Source: Deltaproteobacteria bacterium
GTDB taxonomy: Bacteria; Desulfobacterota; Binatia; UBA9968
Direction of reading: 5' to 3'
Assembly (NCBI GenBank): GCA_009692615.1
Contig: SHYW01000029.1
Location: 1-49,908, forward strand
Length of the DNA stretch: 49,908 nucleotides
The notes under the pieces were generated by a model, which did no database searches, was not told where the DNA came from, and worked only from the letters and a program-made list of their open reading frames with translations. Both the position numbers and the translations under genes were made by a program. Position 1 is the first letter of the stretch. Every line of letters begins with the position of its first letter. This document shows positions 24,701 to 33,000 of this stretch, piece after piece.

Positions 24701-27700
24701 ATACCACAACTGCAACGGTCAATGCCAGCGCTACGTTTAGCAACGCGGATCAGACCGTTTCGCTGAGCGCGACGGTAACCTCGACGGCGGGCACGGTGAA
24801 TCAAGGCACCGTGACTTTCACGATTAAAACGCTGGACGGCTTGACCACCATCGGCACTCCGATCACTTCGGCCACGGTTTCAGGCGGCAATGCGAGCGCA
24901 AGCTTCACCTTGCCTGCAAACACAGCGGCTGGGGATTATAAAATCGAAGCAGTCTACAGCGGCGGCAGTAATTTCAACGGCAGCAGCGACACCACTAAGA
25001 AGCTAACCGTAACCAAGGCAGCGATCGTAACGACGGTTACAGTCGCCGATGCGACGTACGATGCATTACCACATGGCGGCACCGCCTCGGTGACAGGTCC
25101 TGGCCTTAACCAAGCGCTGACAGTCACCTACACTGGCATCAGCGGTACCACTTATGGTCCGTCGACGACCGCGCCGACCAACGCGGGCACCTACAGCGCG
25201 TCGGCGAGCTACGCGGAGAGTGCTAACTACTTCGGCTCAAGCGACAGTAAGAACTTCACGATCAACAAGGCCGACAGCGCGACCACGCTCTCGGGCACCG
25301 GCAGCTTTACTTACGACGCTCTCGCTCATGCGGCGACCGCGAATGTCACCGGCGTTGGTGGATTGAATCAGGCAGTTCCAGTTGTTTATAGCGGCAACTG
25401 CTCCGCGGCGCCGATCAACGTGGCTGAAACTCCATGTACCGTCACGGCAACTTTCGCAGGCGATGCCAACCACAACGGTAGCAGCGCAACGGGAACAATC
25501 ACGATCACCAAGGCCACGAGCACAACGACGGTGACCGTCGTTGACGCGACCTATGACAGCAATCCGCACGGCGGCAGCGCAGTGGTGACAGGCGTGGGTG
25601 GACTCAACCAAGCGTTGACGGTTTACTACGCAGGCACGGGCAGCACCGTTTATCCTTCGTCGACAATTGCGCCGACTAACGCGGGCGATTACAGCGCTTC
25701 GGCGAGTTTTGCCGGCGACGCCAATCACAACGGTTCGAGTGATTCCAAAAACTTCACGATCAACAAAGCGGCTAGCATAACCACGGTCACAGTGGCGGGC
25801 GGCGTGTCGTTCCCCTACGACGGCAACTCGCATCCTGCGACGGTGTCTGTGACTGGCGTCGGCGGATTGAGCTTAACTCCAGCGCCGCTGTACAGCTGCG
25901 GCCATGCGCCGATCGATGTCGCGGACACCGGCTGCACGGCGAGCTACACCTACGCTGGTGACGCCAACCACAACGGTTCGAGCGATTCGAAGACCTATAC
26001 GATCACCAAAGCGGCGAGCACGACCACGGTGACCGTCTCTGATGCGACCTACGACGGCAATCCGCATGGTGGGATCGCGAGTGTCACAGGTGTTGGCGGC
26101 CTCAACCAAGCGTTGACTGTTTACTACGCCGGCACGGGCAGCACGGCTTATCCTTCGTCGACAATTGCGCCGACCAACGCGGGCACATACAGCACGTCGG
26201 CAAGTTTTGCTGGCGATGCCAATCATGACGGTTCCAGCGATTCGAAAAACTTTACGATCAACAAAGCTAACCCAATCGTCACGGCGACGGGCAATACTTG
26301 CACCTACGATGGCAACCCATGCGCGGGTAGCGGCTCGGCGATCGGCGTGCAGGGTGAAAGCCTGACGCCGGTAACGGTGGCGTACAAGGATGCGCTAAAC
26401 AATCTGCTGACCTCAGCGCCCGTGGCCGCGGGGGTGTACTTAGTGGCGGCTCGCTACGCGGGCGACGCGAACTACAACCAGAAGCAAAGCGCGCCGGCGG
26501 CGATTACGATCAACAAAGCCGCGAGCACGACGGTGGTGACGGTTGCCGATGCGACCTACGACAGCAATCCGCACGGTAGCAGCGCAGTGGTGACAGGCGC
26601 CGGTGGCCTCAATCAAGCGTTGACGGTTTACTACGCAGGCACGGGCAGCACGGTTTATCCTTCGTCGGCCATTGCGCCGATCAACGCGGGCAGCTACAGC
26701 GCGTCGGCGAGCTACGCCGGCGACGCCAACCACGATGGCAGTTCGGACTCTAAGAATTTCACGATCAACCAAGCGTTCCAGACGATCACGGTGACGCTGG
26801 AACCGCCGTTGAACGCTTACTTCGGTCAGACGTTTACGGTCGCGGCGACGGCGAACTCGGGTCTCGCGGTCTCAATCGGCAGCTCTGGAAGCTGCTCCGG
26901 TTCCGGCAGCGGCTCGGCGCTGATTACGATGAATGCGGGGTCTGGAAACTGCGCGATTACTTTCGATCAGATCGGAGATTCCAACTATCAAGCGGCGGCG
27001 CAGGTGTCGCGCAACGTCACCGCGCTCAACACCGCGCCGGTGGCGCAGGCGCAGAGCTTGACGACACCCGAAGACGCGCCGTTAGTGGTGACGTTAAGCG
27101 GCAGCGACATCGACAACAGCGGATTGACCTTCAGCATCGTCAACCTTGTCAACCTCCCGGCACATGGATCGCTCGGTATCATTGGCGCGCAGTCCTGTAC
27201 CGCGAGCGGAATCGGCGCCAACTGCACGGCGACTGTGACTTACACCCCAGCGGCTGATTTCAACGGTAGCGACAGCTTTAGCTTCAAGGTCAACGATGGC
27301 CAAGCTGATAGCAACGTCGCCGCCGTCTCGATCACGGTCAGTCCGCTGAACGATACGCCGACGGCTAATTCACAGACGGTGACGGCTAACTCTGGCGCAC
27401 CGCAGTCGATCAGCTTAACAGGGATCGACATTGAAACGCCCGACGGGTTCCTAACGTTGAAGATTGTCACGCTGCCCGGGCAAGGCACCTTGACGGATGG
27501 GCTTAATAATATTCTCGCGGTGGGCAGCACGCTCACCGGCAGCCCGGCGAGCGTAATTTACACGCCACTTTCGAGTTACGCGGGACCGGACAGCTTCAAG
27601 TTTACAGTGACAGACCGCGGCGACCCCGATGGTTGCGCGAGCGCTCCTTGCTCGCCTGCTTTGACAAGCCCGGAAGCGATGGTGTCGATCAGCGTCACGG

Positions 27701-29469
27701 ACGCGACTGCCCCTGACACGATCATCACCAGCATGCCGGCGTCGCTGAGCAACAATCCTGCCCCGACCTTTGAGTTTACGGGTACTGACAACGTGAACAC
27801 GGCGGGAGAATTAGTGTTTGAGTGTAAGCTCGACACCGGTGTTTTCCTGGCTTGCACGAGTCCAGTACATTATTCCGGCCTATCGGAAGGCGCGCACACC
27901 TTCCAAGTCCGTGCCAAAGACAGCACAGGTAATCTCGATGGCATAGAGGCGAGTTACACCTGGACGATAGATTTGACGCCTCCAGACACAGTGATCGACT
28001 CAGGTCCTTCGTCATTCAGCAATACCGCGACGGTCACCTTCACTTTCCATTCGACGGAGAACCGCAGCACGTTCCTGTGCACGGTTGACAGTTTGCCAGT
28101 GGCCTGCGGCGGTGGAACCTACACCACCGCCAGCTTGAGCGATGGCCAACACACTTTCACCGTGGCCGCCGTGGACCTGGCTGATAACGTCGATCCGACT
28201 CCTGCCACTGCGACCTGGACGATCGACACGTTGGCGCCCGATACCACCATCAACAGCAATCCAGCCAATCCGACGACCAGCACCAGCGCGACGTTCGTTT
28301 TCAGCAGCGCCAATTCGCCGGGCGACACCTACGAATGTCGTCTCGATGGAATCCCAGCTAGTTTCACGCCGTGCTCAAGCCCGGCCAGCTACACCGGTCT
28401 TGCCATGGGCACCCACACCTTCGAGGTCCGAGGTAAAGATGTTGCGGGGAACATGGAAACCAGCCCGGCCATGTACAACTGGACGATCGGCGCAGTCACG
28501 CTGGAGAACTACACCATGGACAGCAACTTCAAGCGCTTCGACGGCTTCGATGTGGTCTTTGGCAAGGGCTCGGGATCGTCTTTAAAGATCAACAGCACGA
28601 ATCCCGATTCGTTCCACTACCAGATCAAGCTGACAAACAATACCGGCACGCCGATCGGCGCCGCTTACGGCAACTTGGCGACGGCGATCATCACCGTACC
28701 CGGTTTGACCTCCTGCGGCGGCGTGCCATGTAGCACGATGATAAGTTCTTCGTTGGCAGATCCCGCTTTCATCGTTAGGGGTAAAAAGGTCGTCCATGTG
28801 TCACCCGGCCATCACGAGCGTGATGACGGCGACGATGATGACGACATGCCGGTCACGATTCAGTACAAAAGCAGTGGTAGCTGCGAGGTCAGCGGCGGCT
28901 ACAGCTCGACGCTGCCGTCGAATGGCGCGCCCAAGTGCATCAAGATCACCGGTTTCTCGATCCCGGTGAAACACGCCGCGCGCATTCGTCTCAACTTCCA
29001 ATTCCGCCTTAAGGGCACGGACGGTTGGAATGCCAATGCGCAGCAGCTCTTCTACGCGGGCTTCGTGTTCCGCGCGGCGACGTCAGTGAACTTTGGCGGG
29101 AACATTCAAACCGCTACCGACGCCACAGGCCTCGTCGGCGCTGGCAAGAAGGCGACAGCGATCGGCGGTTACGCTTTCAACAACCTGGGTGCGCCGCTCA
29201 GCGGCTACGCGGTTCGCATATTCACCAAACCTGGCTATGCCTCCTGCACGGACAACTCAAAGCTGATCGCCCAAGAATCGGTGGATACCAACGGTTTCTA
29301 CTACATCTGGCGGTCGGGCCTGAGCCAGACCAACACTAACGCGCCCAGCTTACCGTCGGGTGTGCAGTACGCGGTCCAACTCTGTAACGGCGCCACGCAG
29401 GTCGGCTTGAAGTCGATCGACAGCAAGCTGCGCGACAAGGAGTTCGAGCAAGTGGACTTCGATTTGTAA
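21757..29469 (+). CDS. Giant secreted kelch/Ig-like repeat protein (2,570 aa)
   Basis: Function unknown; probably a cell-surface or extracellular structural or adhesive protein. The ATG at 21757 is chosen because GGAGG lies 7 bases upstream and a signal peptide (MKRSITAAMVVMMSMLYAVF) follows directly; a longer frame from GTG 21667 would bury it. Approximate domain order: five kelch repeats (25-350) with GKILIVGG-type strands and FDPAT turns; a TIG/Ig-like domain (about 350-445); an InlB B-repeat-like domain with paired cysteines (445-558); five Ig-like repeats of about 105 residues (558-1088); seven MBG-like repeats (1089-1672); one Ig-like domain; two cadherin-like domains with APVAQ and TYTPAADFNGSDSF motifs (about 1757-1986); three Ig-like repeats with paired cysteines (1986-2247); and a unique 320-residue C-terminus with an Asp-rich loop (HERDDGDDDDDM), possibly calcium-binding. 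No LPXTG, TPS or autotransporter barrel is seen. A terminator follows. Confidence 0.85.
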   Translation: MKRSITAAMVVMMSMLYAVFCQGQILGTGQLGTARRSHTATLMQDGKILIVVVDDANGLVGQAEIFDPASLTSSNIAASPIALRTDHTATLLSDGRVLIIGGVDSNGLLGSTEFYNPSSVPAPSFSAGPALMRARSGHSATMLSDGKILIVGGESSGSAEIFDPATQSFSLASGSLNTPRQYHSAALLNSGKVLIAGGVVGTNTTLISAEIYDPQTQTFTPASGQMQTPRGFALLRVLPDGKVQVIGGDGEFSMEMFDPATNSFIALAHIPLHQDYLDSILASRTRSALITTIIQQNPVLQGQPELTAEIIALLNRLDHTVTEIPQLNKALIAGGVNDAGQILNSATMVSSSAATITTDKFDYAPGQTVTITGSGFQPNETVWMLFHEEPETHADVTISSVADGQGNFTNLDFAPAENDLNRNFTLTAIGQSSGFTAQTAFRDARQWTLTLAGAGAGSVTIDTTSGANPGTVNAPVSCGGTGTNVTSQTVMSTCAPNISLSNNSATGTLTATPNGTSFFAGWSAAANFIGCTTTSPCSFSVTAASPALTVTFSPRTATTTTAANATSTFKTTSQTVTLSATVTSTSTVNEGTVTFTVKDGATMIGSATTSGTVTAGSASVSYSLPAATAAKVYTIQAVYNPAASNPRFNTSSDNTKTLTVNAASTTTTAANQTTTFSTSAQNVTLSATVTSAAGTVNEGTVTFTVKDGATTIGSATTSSTVSGGNASVSYSLPAATTAKTYSIQATYNPSTNYTTSSDNNKTLTVNPASTTTSAANQTTTFSQGAQNVTLSATVTSAAGTVNEGTVTFTVKDGATTIGSATTSSTVSGGNASVSYALPAATTAKTYTIQATYNPAASNPNFTTSSDATKTLTIQKADTTTLAANKTATFSSTDQTVTLTATVTSAAGTVNEGTVTFTVKQGATIIGSPVTSATITTGSASANFTLPGDTAAVTYTIEAAYSGGTDFNTSNDNTKTLTVQKADTTTATVNASATFSNADQTVSLSATVTSTAGTVNQGTVTFTIKTLDGLTTIGTPITSATVSGGNASASFTLPANTAAGDYKIEAVYSGGSNFNGSSDTTKKLTVTKAAIVTTVTVADATYDALPHGGTASVTGPGLNQALTVTYTGISGTTYGPSTTAPTNAGTYSASASYAESANYFGSSDSKNFTINKADSATTLSGTGSFTYDALAHAATANVTGVGGLNQAVPVVYSGNCSAAPINVAETPCTVTATFAGDANHNGSSATGTITITKATSTTTVTVVDATYDSNPHGGSAVVTGVGGLNQALTVYYAGTGSTVYPSSTIAPTNAGDYSASASFAGDANHNGSSDSKNFTINKAASITTVTVAGGVSFPYDGNSHPATVSVTGVGGLSLTPAPLYSCGHAPIDVADTGCTASYTYAGDANHNGSSDSKTYTITKAASTTTVTVSDATYDGNPHGGIASVTGVGGLNQALTVYYAGTGSTAYPSSTIAPTNAGTYSTSASFAGDANHDGSSDSKNFTINKANPIVTATGNTCTYDGNPCAGSGSAIGVQGESLTPVTVAYKDALNNLLTSAPVAAGVYLVAARYAGDANYNQKQSAPAAITINKAASTTVVTVADATYDSNPHGSSAVVTGAGGLNQALTVYYAGTGSTVYPSSAIAPINAGSYSASASYAGDANHDGSSDSKNFTINQAFQTITVTLEPPLNAYFGQTFTVAATANSGLAVSIGSSGSCSGSGSGSALITMNAGSGNCAITFDQIGDSNYQAAAQVSRNVTALNTAPVAQAQSLTTPEDAPLVVTLSGSDIDNSGLTFSIVNLVNLPAHGSLGIIGAQSCTASGIGANCTATVTYTPAADFNGSDSFSFKVNDGQADSNVAAVSITVSPLNDTPTANSQTVTANSGAPQSISLTGIDIETPDGFLTLKIVTLPGQGTLTDGLNNILAVGSTLTGSPASVIYTPLSSYAGPDSFKFTVTDRGDPDGCASAPCSPALTSPEAMVSISVTDATAPDTIITSMPASLSNNPAPTFEFTGTDNVNTAGELVFECKLDTGVFLACTSPVHYSGLSEGAHTFQVRAKDSTGNLDGIEASYTWTIDLTPPDTVIDSGPSSFSNTATVTFTFHSTENRSTFLCTVDSLPVACGGGTYTTASLSDGQHTFTVAAVDLADNVDPTPATATWTIDTLAPDTTINSNPANPTTSTSATFVFSSANSPGDTYECRLDGIPASFTPCSSPASYTGLAMGTHTFEVRGKDVAGNMETSPAMYNWTIGAVTLENYTMDSNFKRFDGFDVVFGKGSGSSLKINSTNPDSFHYQIKLTNNTGTPIGAAYGNLATAIITVPGLTSCGGVPCSTMISSSLADPAFIVRGKKVVHVSPGHHERDDGDDDDDMPVTIQYKSSGSCEVSGGYSSTLPSNGAPKCIKITGFSIPVKHAARIRLNFQFRLKGTDGWNANAQQLFYAGFVFRAATSVNFGGNIQTATDATGLVGAGKKATAIGGYAFNNLGAPLSGYAVRIFTKPGYASCTDNSKLIAQESVDTNGFYYIWRSGLSQTNTNAPSLPSGVQYAVQLCNGATQVGLKSIDSKLRDKEFEQVDFDL
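23430..25020 (+). repeat. Five in-frame Ig-like repeats (about 315 bp unit)
   Basis: Five tandem copies of a domain of about 105 residues with the core TVTFTVKDGATTIGSATTS. Copies 2 and 3 are nearly identical at DNA level over about 100 bp, offset by 315 bp (23851 versus 24166); copies 1, 4 and 5 are more diverged. This shows recent duplication or homogenisation inside the gene. Confidence 0.85.
25022..26776 (+). repeat. Seven MBG-like repeats in alternating A-B order
   Basis: Seven repeats of about 83 residues. Repeats 1, 3, 5 and 7 (type A) share LNQALTVYYAGTGSTVYPSS-like sequence and DSKNFTINKA ends. Repeats 2, 4 and 6 (type B) are shorter or diverged and carry two cysteines each. Equivalent positions in successive A copies lie about 498-507 bp apart, so the duplicated unit was a two-domain A-B block. 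Confidence 0.8.
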
Positions 29470-29502
29470 AACTAAGCCAGTCGATCGATAGATTGGCGCC
29501 AA

Positions 29503-29540
29503 GCAAAAAGGGGGACTCCGGCGAGTCCCTCTTTTTTTGC
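29503..29540 (+). terminator. Intrinsic terminator after the giant gene
   Basis: GCAAAAAGGGGGACTC (29503-29518) pairs with GAGTCCCTCTTTTTTTGC (29523-29540) around a CGGC loop, followed by a run of seven T within the arm. It lies 33 bp after the stop of the giant protein. Confidence 0.85.
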
Positions 29541-29662
29541 TAAAATCACCAGCAGCAAGCCGTTGGCCGATCCACTCCGATGGCCGCGAAACCGGGCGTT
29601 GCTGTTGCAATTCTTCGGTCATTTGTGGGAAAGGTTAGAGACTAATTGAAGGAGGTGACGCG

Positions 29663-30280
29663 ATGTTTCTTGAAATGAGAACCTATGTGTTGAAACCCGG
29701 GATGACGAATAACTTCGTCGAACGGTTTGCCGAGGGGTTGACGGCTCGGCTGCAATTTTCCAAATTGCTCGGACTATTCTGCTCGGAAGTGGGCGGGCTC
29801 AATCGTGTGACTCATGTCTGGCCCTACGAGAGCTTCGAAGAGCGCGAGCGGATCGGCGGCGAGGCGCGCAAGACCGGCAAGTGGCCGCCTAAGACTCAAG
29901 AGTTTATCGTCACGCAAGAAAATAAAATCATTCAGCTGGCGCCCTACTCACCGCCGCTGCCGGAAAAGAAAATGGGCGAACTTTATGAGTTTCGTACCTA
30001 CACCTATCAGCCGGGCGCGATGCCGACGGTCTTTGAGCGCTGGGGCAAAGTCATCGGCGCGCGCACCAAAGTCTCGCCGCTGGTTTTCGCCGGGCAGACG
30101 GTCATCGGGCCGCTTAACCAATATATTCATGTTTGGGCCTACAAAGACGCTGGCGAGCGCGAGCGCCTGCGCGCCGAAGCGTCCAAGACTGTCGAAGGCT
30201 GGCCGCCGCCGACCCGCGAGTTGTTGGTCATGCAGGAAAACACCATCATGACTCCCGCGCCCTGCGCGCCGTTCAAATAA
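29663..30280 (+). CDS. Tandem NIPSNAP-domain protein
   Basis: A 205-residue cytoplasmic protein made of two NIPSNAP domains (about 1-100 and 107-203). Both start with an E-x-R-T-Y motif (FLEMRTYVLKPG and LYEFRTYTYQPG), contain an HVWPYES/HVWAYKD strand and end QENKI/QENTI. NIPSNAP proteins have a dimeric ferredoxin-like fold and no settled biochemical role; in bacteria they often lie near catabolic genes. A strong GGAGG is at the right distance before the ATG. It stands between two terminator-like hairpins, so it is probably monocistronic. Confidence 0.88.
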   Translation: MFLEMRTYVLKPGMTNNFVERFAEGLTARLQFSKLLGLFCSEVGGLNRVTHVWPYESFEERERIGGEARKTGKWPPKTQEFIVTQENKIIQLAPYSPPLPEKKMGELYEFRTYTYQPGAMPTVFERWGKVIGARTKVSPLVFAGQTVIGPLNQYIHVWAYKDAGERERLRAEASKTVEGWPPPTRELLVMQENTIMTPAPCAPFK

Positions 30281-30337
30281 GCCAACAATCGATTCGCTCG
30301 TTTCACCGCGCGCTACGACGGCGGCGGTTAGGATTTT

Positions 30338-30372
30338 ACGCGGGAGAGCTCAACGGCTCTCCCGCGTTTTTT
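30338..30372 (+). terminator. Intrinsic terminator or attenuator just before pyrD
   Basis: ACGCGGGAGAGC (30338-30349) and GCTCTCCCGCGT (30356-30367) form a perfect 12-bp stem with a 6-base loop, followed by six T. It terminates the NIPSNAP transcript, yet lies only 14 bases before the pyrD ATG, leaving no room for a pyrD promoter after it. Confidence 0.85.
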
Positions 30373-30386
30373 AAATCGCGGATTCA

Positions 30387-31496
30387 ATGCCCATGCTTTA
30401 CAAATCGCTGATTCGCCCCATTCTGTTTCGCAAAGATCCCGAGGAAAGCCATGAACTGATCCTGCGGATGTTGGCGCGGATGGAATTTCTCTACGGCACG
30501 CTGGAGGATTGTTACCGAGTCGAAGATCCGCGCTTGGCGGTCAAGATAGATTCGCTGACCTTGGAAAATCCCGTCGGCCTAGCCGGCGGCTTCGATAAGA
30601 ACGTCACCGCGCCGAAGATGATCTCGGCGTTCGGTTTCGGTTTCATGGAAGTCGGCGCGATCACCGCCCAGGCCCAGCCTGGCAATCCCAAGCCGCGGCT
30701 CTACCGCTTGCCCGAAGACAACGCGCTGATCAATCGGCTCGGTTTCAACAACGAAGGCGCGGCGGCGCTGGCGATCAAGCTCGATCGTTTGCGCGCGCGA
30801 GGCGGCCGGCCGAAGATTCCTCTGGGCATGAACATCGGCCGGACGAAAATCGTCGAGACCAAAGATGCGGTGGGAGATTTTCTCGCCTGTTTCGAATTAT
30901 TATTTCCCCACGGCGAGTTTTTTACCCTCAACGTCAGCTCGCCGAACACTCCCAACCTGCGCGACTTGCAGGAAAAAGGATTGCTGCGAGAATTATTGAC
31001 CGCCGTGCAGGAGAAAAATCGCGCGTTGTCGGCGCGGGCAAACAGCGCGCTCAAGCCGGTGTTCGTCAAGATCGCCCCGGATATGGAATTCGCCCAAGTC
31101 GACGAGATCATCGATGTGGTCGAGCAGGTAAAACTGAGCGGCATCGTCGCCACCAACGCGACGGCGTTCATGCGCGACGGTTTAAAATCGCCCAACGGTC
31201 CCCAGCCCGGCGGTTTGAGCGGCCGGCCGATCACAGCGATGGTGACCAACTTCATCGCGCATATTTATCGGATCACTCAGGGCCGCCTACCGATCATCGG
31301 TGTCGGCGGCATTTTCACCGCTCAAGACGCGTACGACAAAATCATGGCCGGCGCCAACGCGGTGCAGATTTATACCGGCTGGATCTTCGAAGGCCCGGGG
31401 GCGGTGAAACGGATCAATAAAGGTTTGTTGCGCTTGCTGGAGCGCGACGGCTTAAAAAATATTTCCGAGGCCGTCGGGCGCGGCGTGAAACTTTAG
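30387..31496 (+). CDS. pyrD: Dihydroorotate dehydrogenase (quinone), class 2, PyrD
   Basis: A 369-residue class 2 DHODH that oxidises dihydroorotate to orotate in pyrimidine synthesis and passes electrons to quinone at the inner membrane. The N-terminal amphipathic extension (about residues 1-48) is typical of class 2. The flavin and substrate residues are visible: GLAGGFDKN (65-72), INRLGFNNEG (115-124), and NVSSPNTPNLR at 182-192, with S185 as the class 2 catalytic base. The C-terminal GVGGIFTAQDA and the phosphate-binding QIYTGWIFEGP are intact. No ribosome-binding site is seen before either of two close ATG codons (30387 and 30393). It converges with mocA. Confidence 0.94.
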   Translation: MPMLYKSLIRPILFRKDPEESHELILRMLARMEFLYGTLEDCYRVEDPRLAVKIDSLTLENPVGLAGGFDKNVTAPKMISAFGFGFMEVGAITAQAQPGNPKPRLYRLPEDNALINRLGFNNEGAAALAIKLDRLRARGGRPKIPLGMNIGRTKIVETKDAVGDFLACFELLFPHGEFFTLNVSSPNTPNLRDLQEKGLLRELLTAVQEKNRALSARANSALKPVFVKIAPDMEFAQVDEIIDVVEQVKLSGIVATNATAFMRDGLKSPNGPQPGGLSGRPITAMVTNFIAHIYRITQGRLPIIGVGGIFTAQDAYDKIMAGANAVQIYTGWIFEGPGAVKRINKGLLRLLERDGLKNISEAVGRGVKL

Positions 31497-31503
31497 CGGC
31501 GAA

Positions 31504-32094
31504 CTACGCCAGTCCTTTGATTCGTTCGTAGTCTTCCGGCGCGTCGATGTCCATGAACGACACTTCGTCCTGCCAATCGACTAGCGCCAGTTTCTCGCGA
31601 TGGGTTTCCAACAGCGCGCGGCCGCCGCGGTCGCCGGTGAGCTTCAACAAATCGGGAAACAGCTCGCGGTGAAACAACACCGGATTGCGCGCTTCGCCGT
31701 TGAAACTGGGCGCGACGATGCGCGCGTCGCTGGCGGCAAATTTCTCGATCAACGAGTTGATCAACTCTTTGCCAATCAAGGGCTGGTCGCCGAGCAAAAA
31801 CATCACGCCTTCGCTTTGCGGGTTGGCGGCCCACAAGCCGGCGGTCACTGAAGTGCTCTGGCCGTGGTCGGCGGCGTAGTTGAGCAGCCAAAACAGGCGC
31901 TCGTCGGCGACGCGGATCTCCCGGCGCACCGCGGTCAAATCCCGGGCGACGCAAATGATCTCACCGAGATCGGAAGCCAGCGCGCTTTCCAAGACCCATT
32001 GCAGCACAGGTTTGCCGCCCAGCGGCAGAAACATTTTCTGCTCGCCCATCATGCGTTCGGCGCGGCCGGCCGCCAAGATTACAGCTGAGATCAT
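31504..32094 (-). CDS. mocA: MocA-like molybdenum cofactor cytidylyltransferase
   Basis: A 196-residue nucleotidyltransferase of the MobA-like/NTP_transf_3 group. AVILAAGRAERMMGEQKMFLPL near residues 4-25 is the nucleotide-binding loop, LGDQPLI the metal-binding site, and the GEARNPVLFHRELF motif is typical of MocA, which makes the cytosine dinucleotide form of the cofactor used by xanthine-dehydrogenase-type hydroxylases. yqeC lies 21 bp upstream on the same strand; YqeC-MocA pairs are commonly found near such hydroxylases, which favours MocA over the GMP-adding MobA. Confidence 0.85.
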   Translation of the reverse strand: MISAVILAAGRAERMMGEQKMFLPLGGKPVLQWVLESALASDLGEIICVARDLTAVRREIRVADERLFWLLNYAADHGQSTSVTAGLWAANPQSEGVMFLLGDQPLIGKELINSLIEKFAASDARIVAPSFNGEARNPVLFHRELFPDLLKLTGDRGGRALLETHREKLALVDWQDEVSFMDIDAPEDYERIKGLA

Positions 32095-32115
32095 GATCTT
32101 GATGGGTCCGTTTTA

Positions 32116-32874
32116 TTAGCTCTGGACAACTTCTTTGACCGGTTCTTGGCCGGCGTAGCTGGTGATCACGGTTCTTTCGACGCCGCAGCCGAGCAGTTTT
32201 TGCGCCAGACTTTGCGCTCGCTCCACCTGCTCCGGGCTGTCGGCTTGATTGATCACGGCGACGCGGCGACTCGCCGCTGGTATCCCTTTCCAACAGCCTG
32301 CTGGATGTTGGACCAGTTCAACGATTCGTTCCTCGGTCATCATTTCTTTTTCGTCAACTTGCAACAGCGCTGTGGCCCGTTCGGCGCGATGGATCCAAGC
32401 CGGGTCAAGCGGCTTGTCGAGCACGCCGATCGCCATCAACCAAATGGTTAACTGAGAACTCGCGGGAATCACCGGCTCGCCGTCGCCGGGAATTTTGAAC
32501 AATCGTGACGCCGCGCCGTCGGCCTCGACTAGGATCGCATCGAATTGACTGGACTGGTTCATGGCATCGAGCCAATCAGGGGGAATGCCGAGCAACTTGC
32601 CCTCTTCATTGATCGCCGCGCCGGCGCCGATCACCACCGGCGCCGCGATGTCGGCGCAAGCTTCGCGCAACGCCGCGAGTTGCTCGACGAGAAACAGGCG
32701 GTCGACATGGGGCTTGTTGGGCTTGAACATTTTGGTCGTGGTGGTGACGAGAACTTTGCTGCCTTGGTCGCGCAGTTCGCGCGCTAGACGGAACAGCGTC
32801 GTGGTTTTGCCGCCGGCGCCGATCAAGGCCGCCATCTCGCCGCGGCGCAAGCCCAGCGCTTCGCTCAACTGCAT
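32116..32874 (-). CDS. yqeC: YqeC-family molybdenum hydroxylase accessory protein
   Basis: A 252-residue P-loop protein of the YqeC family, annotated as an accessory factor of selenium-dependent molybdenum hydroxylases. The Walker A-like loop is ALIGAGGKTTTLFRL near residues 15-29; LVTTTTKMF and ILVEADGAASR are the other hallmarks. The precise role is not established; it may take part in cofactor or selenium insertion. An ATG 26 codons upstream (32952) would extend it. I prefer 32874 because it gives the usual family start and leaves room for promoters towards the divergent pterin gene. It is followed by mocA. Confidence 0.82.
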   Translation of the reverse strand: MQLSEALGLRRGEMAALIGAGGKTTTLFRLARELRDQGSKVLVTTTTKMFKPNKPHVDRLFLVEQLAALREACADIAAPVVIGAGAAINEEGKLLGIPPDWLDAMNQSSQFDAILVEADGAASRLFKIPGDGEPVIPASSQLTIWLMAIGVLDKPLDPAWIHRAERATALLQVDEKEMMTEERIVELVQHPAGCWKGIPAASRRVAVINQADSPEQVERAQSLAQKLLGCGVERTVITSYAGQEPVKEVVQS

Positions 32875-33000
32875 GGCCCTGTCACCTAACTCTTTCACCG
32901 TGGAGATGCAAGCAAAAAGTCTGGTTTTCGTTTTGATCGAGCTTGCGTCCATGACGGCTTCGGCTTGAAAGGGTGAACGCTTTTGGTTAACGTCCGTGCC

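Noticed and set aside
23430-26776. CRISPR or non-coding satellite array
   Set aside because: Repeats are in-frame, 250-500 bp long, without unique short spacers, and encode continuous Ig/MBG-like domains.
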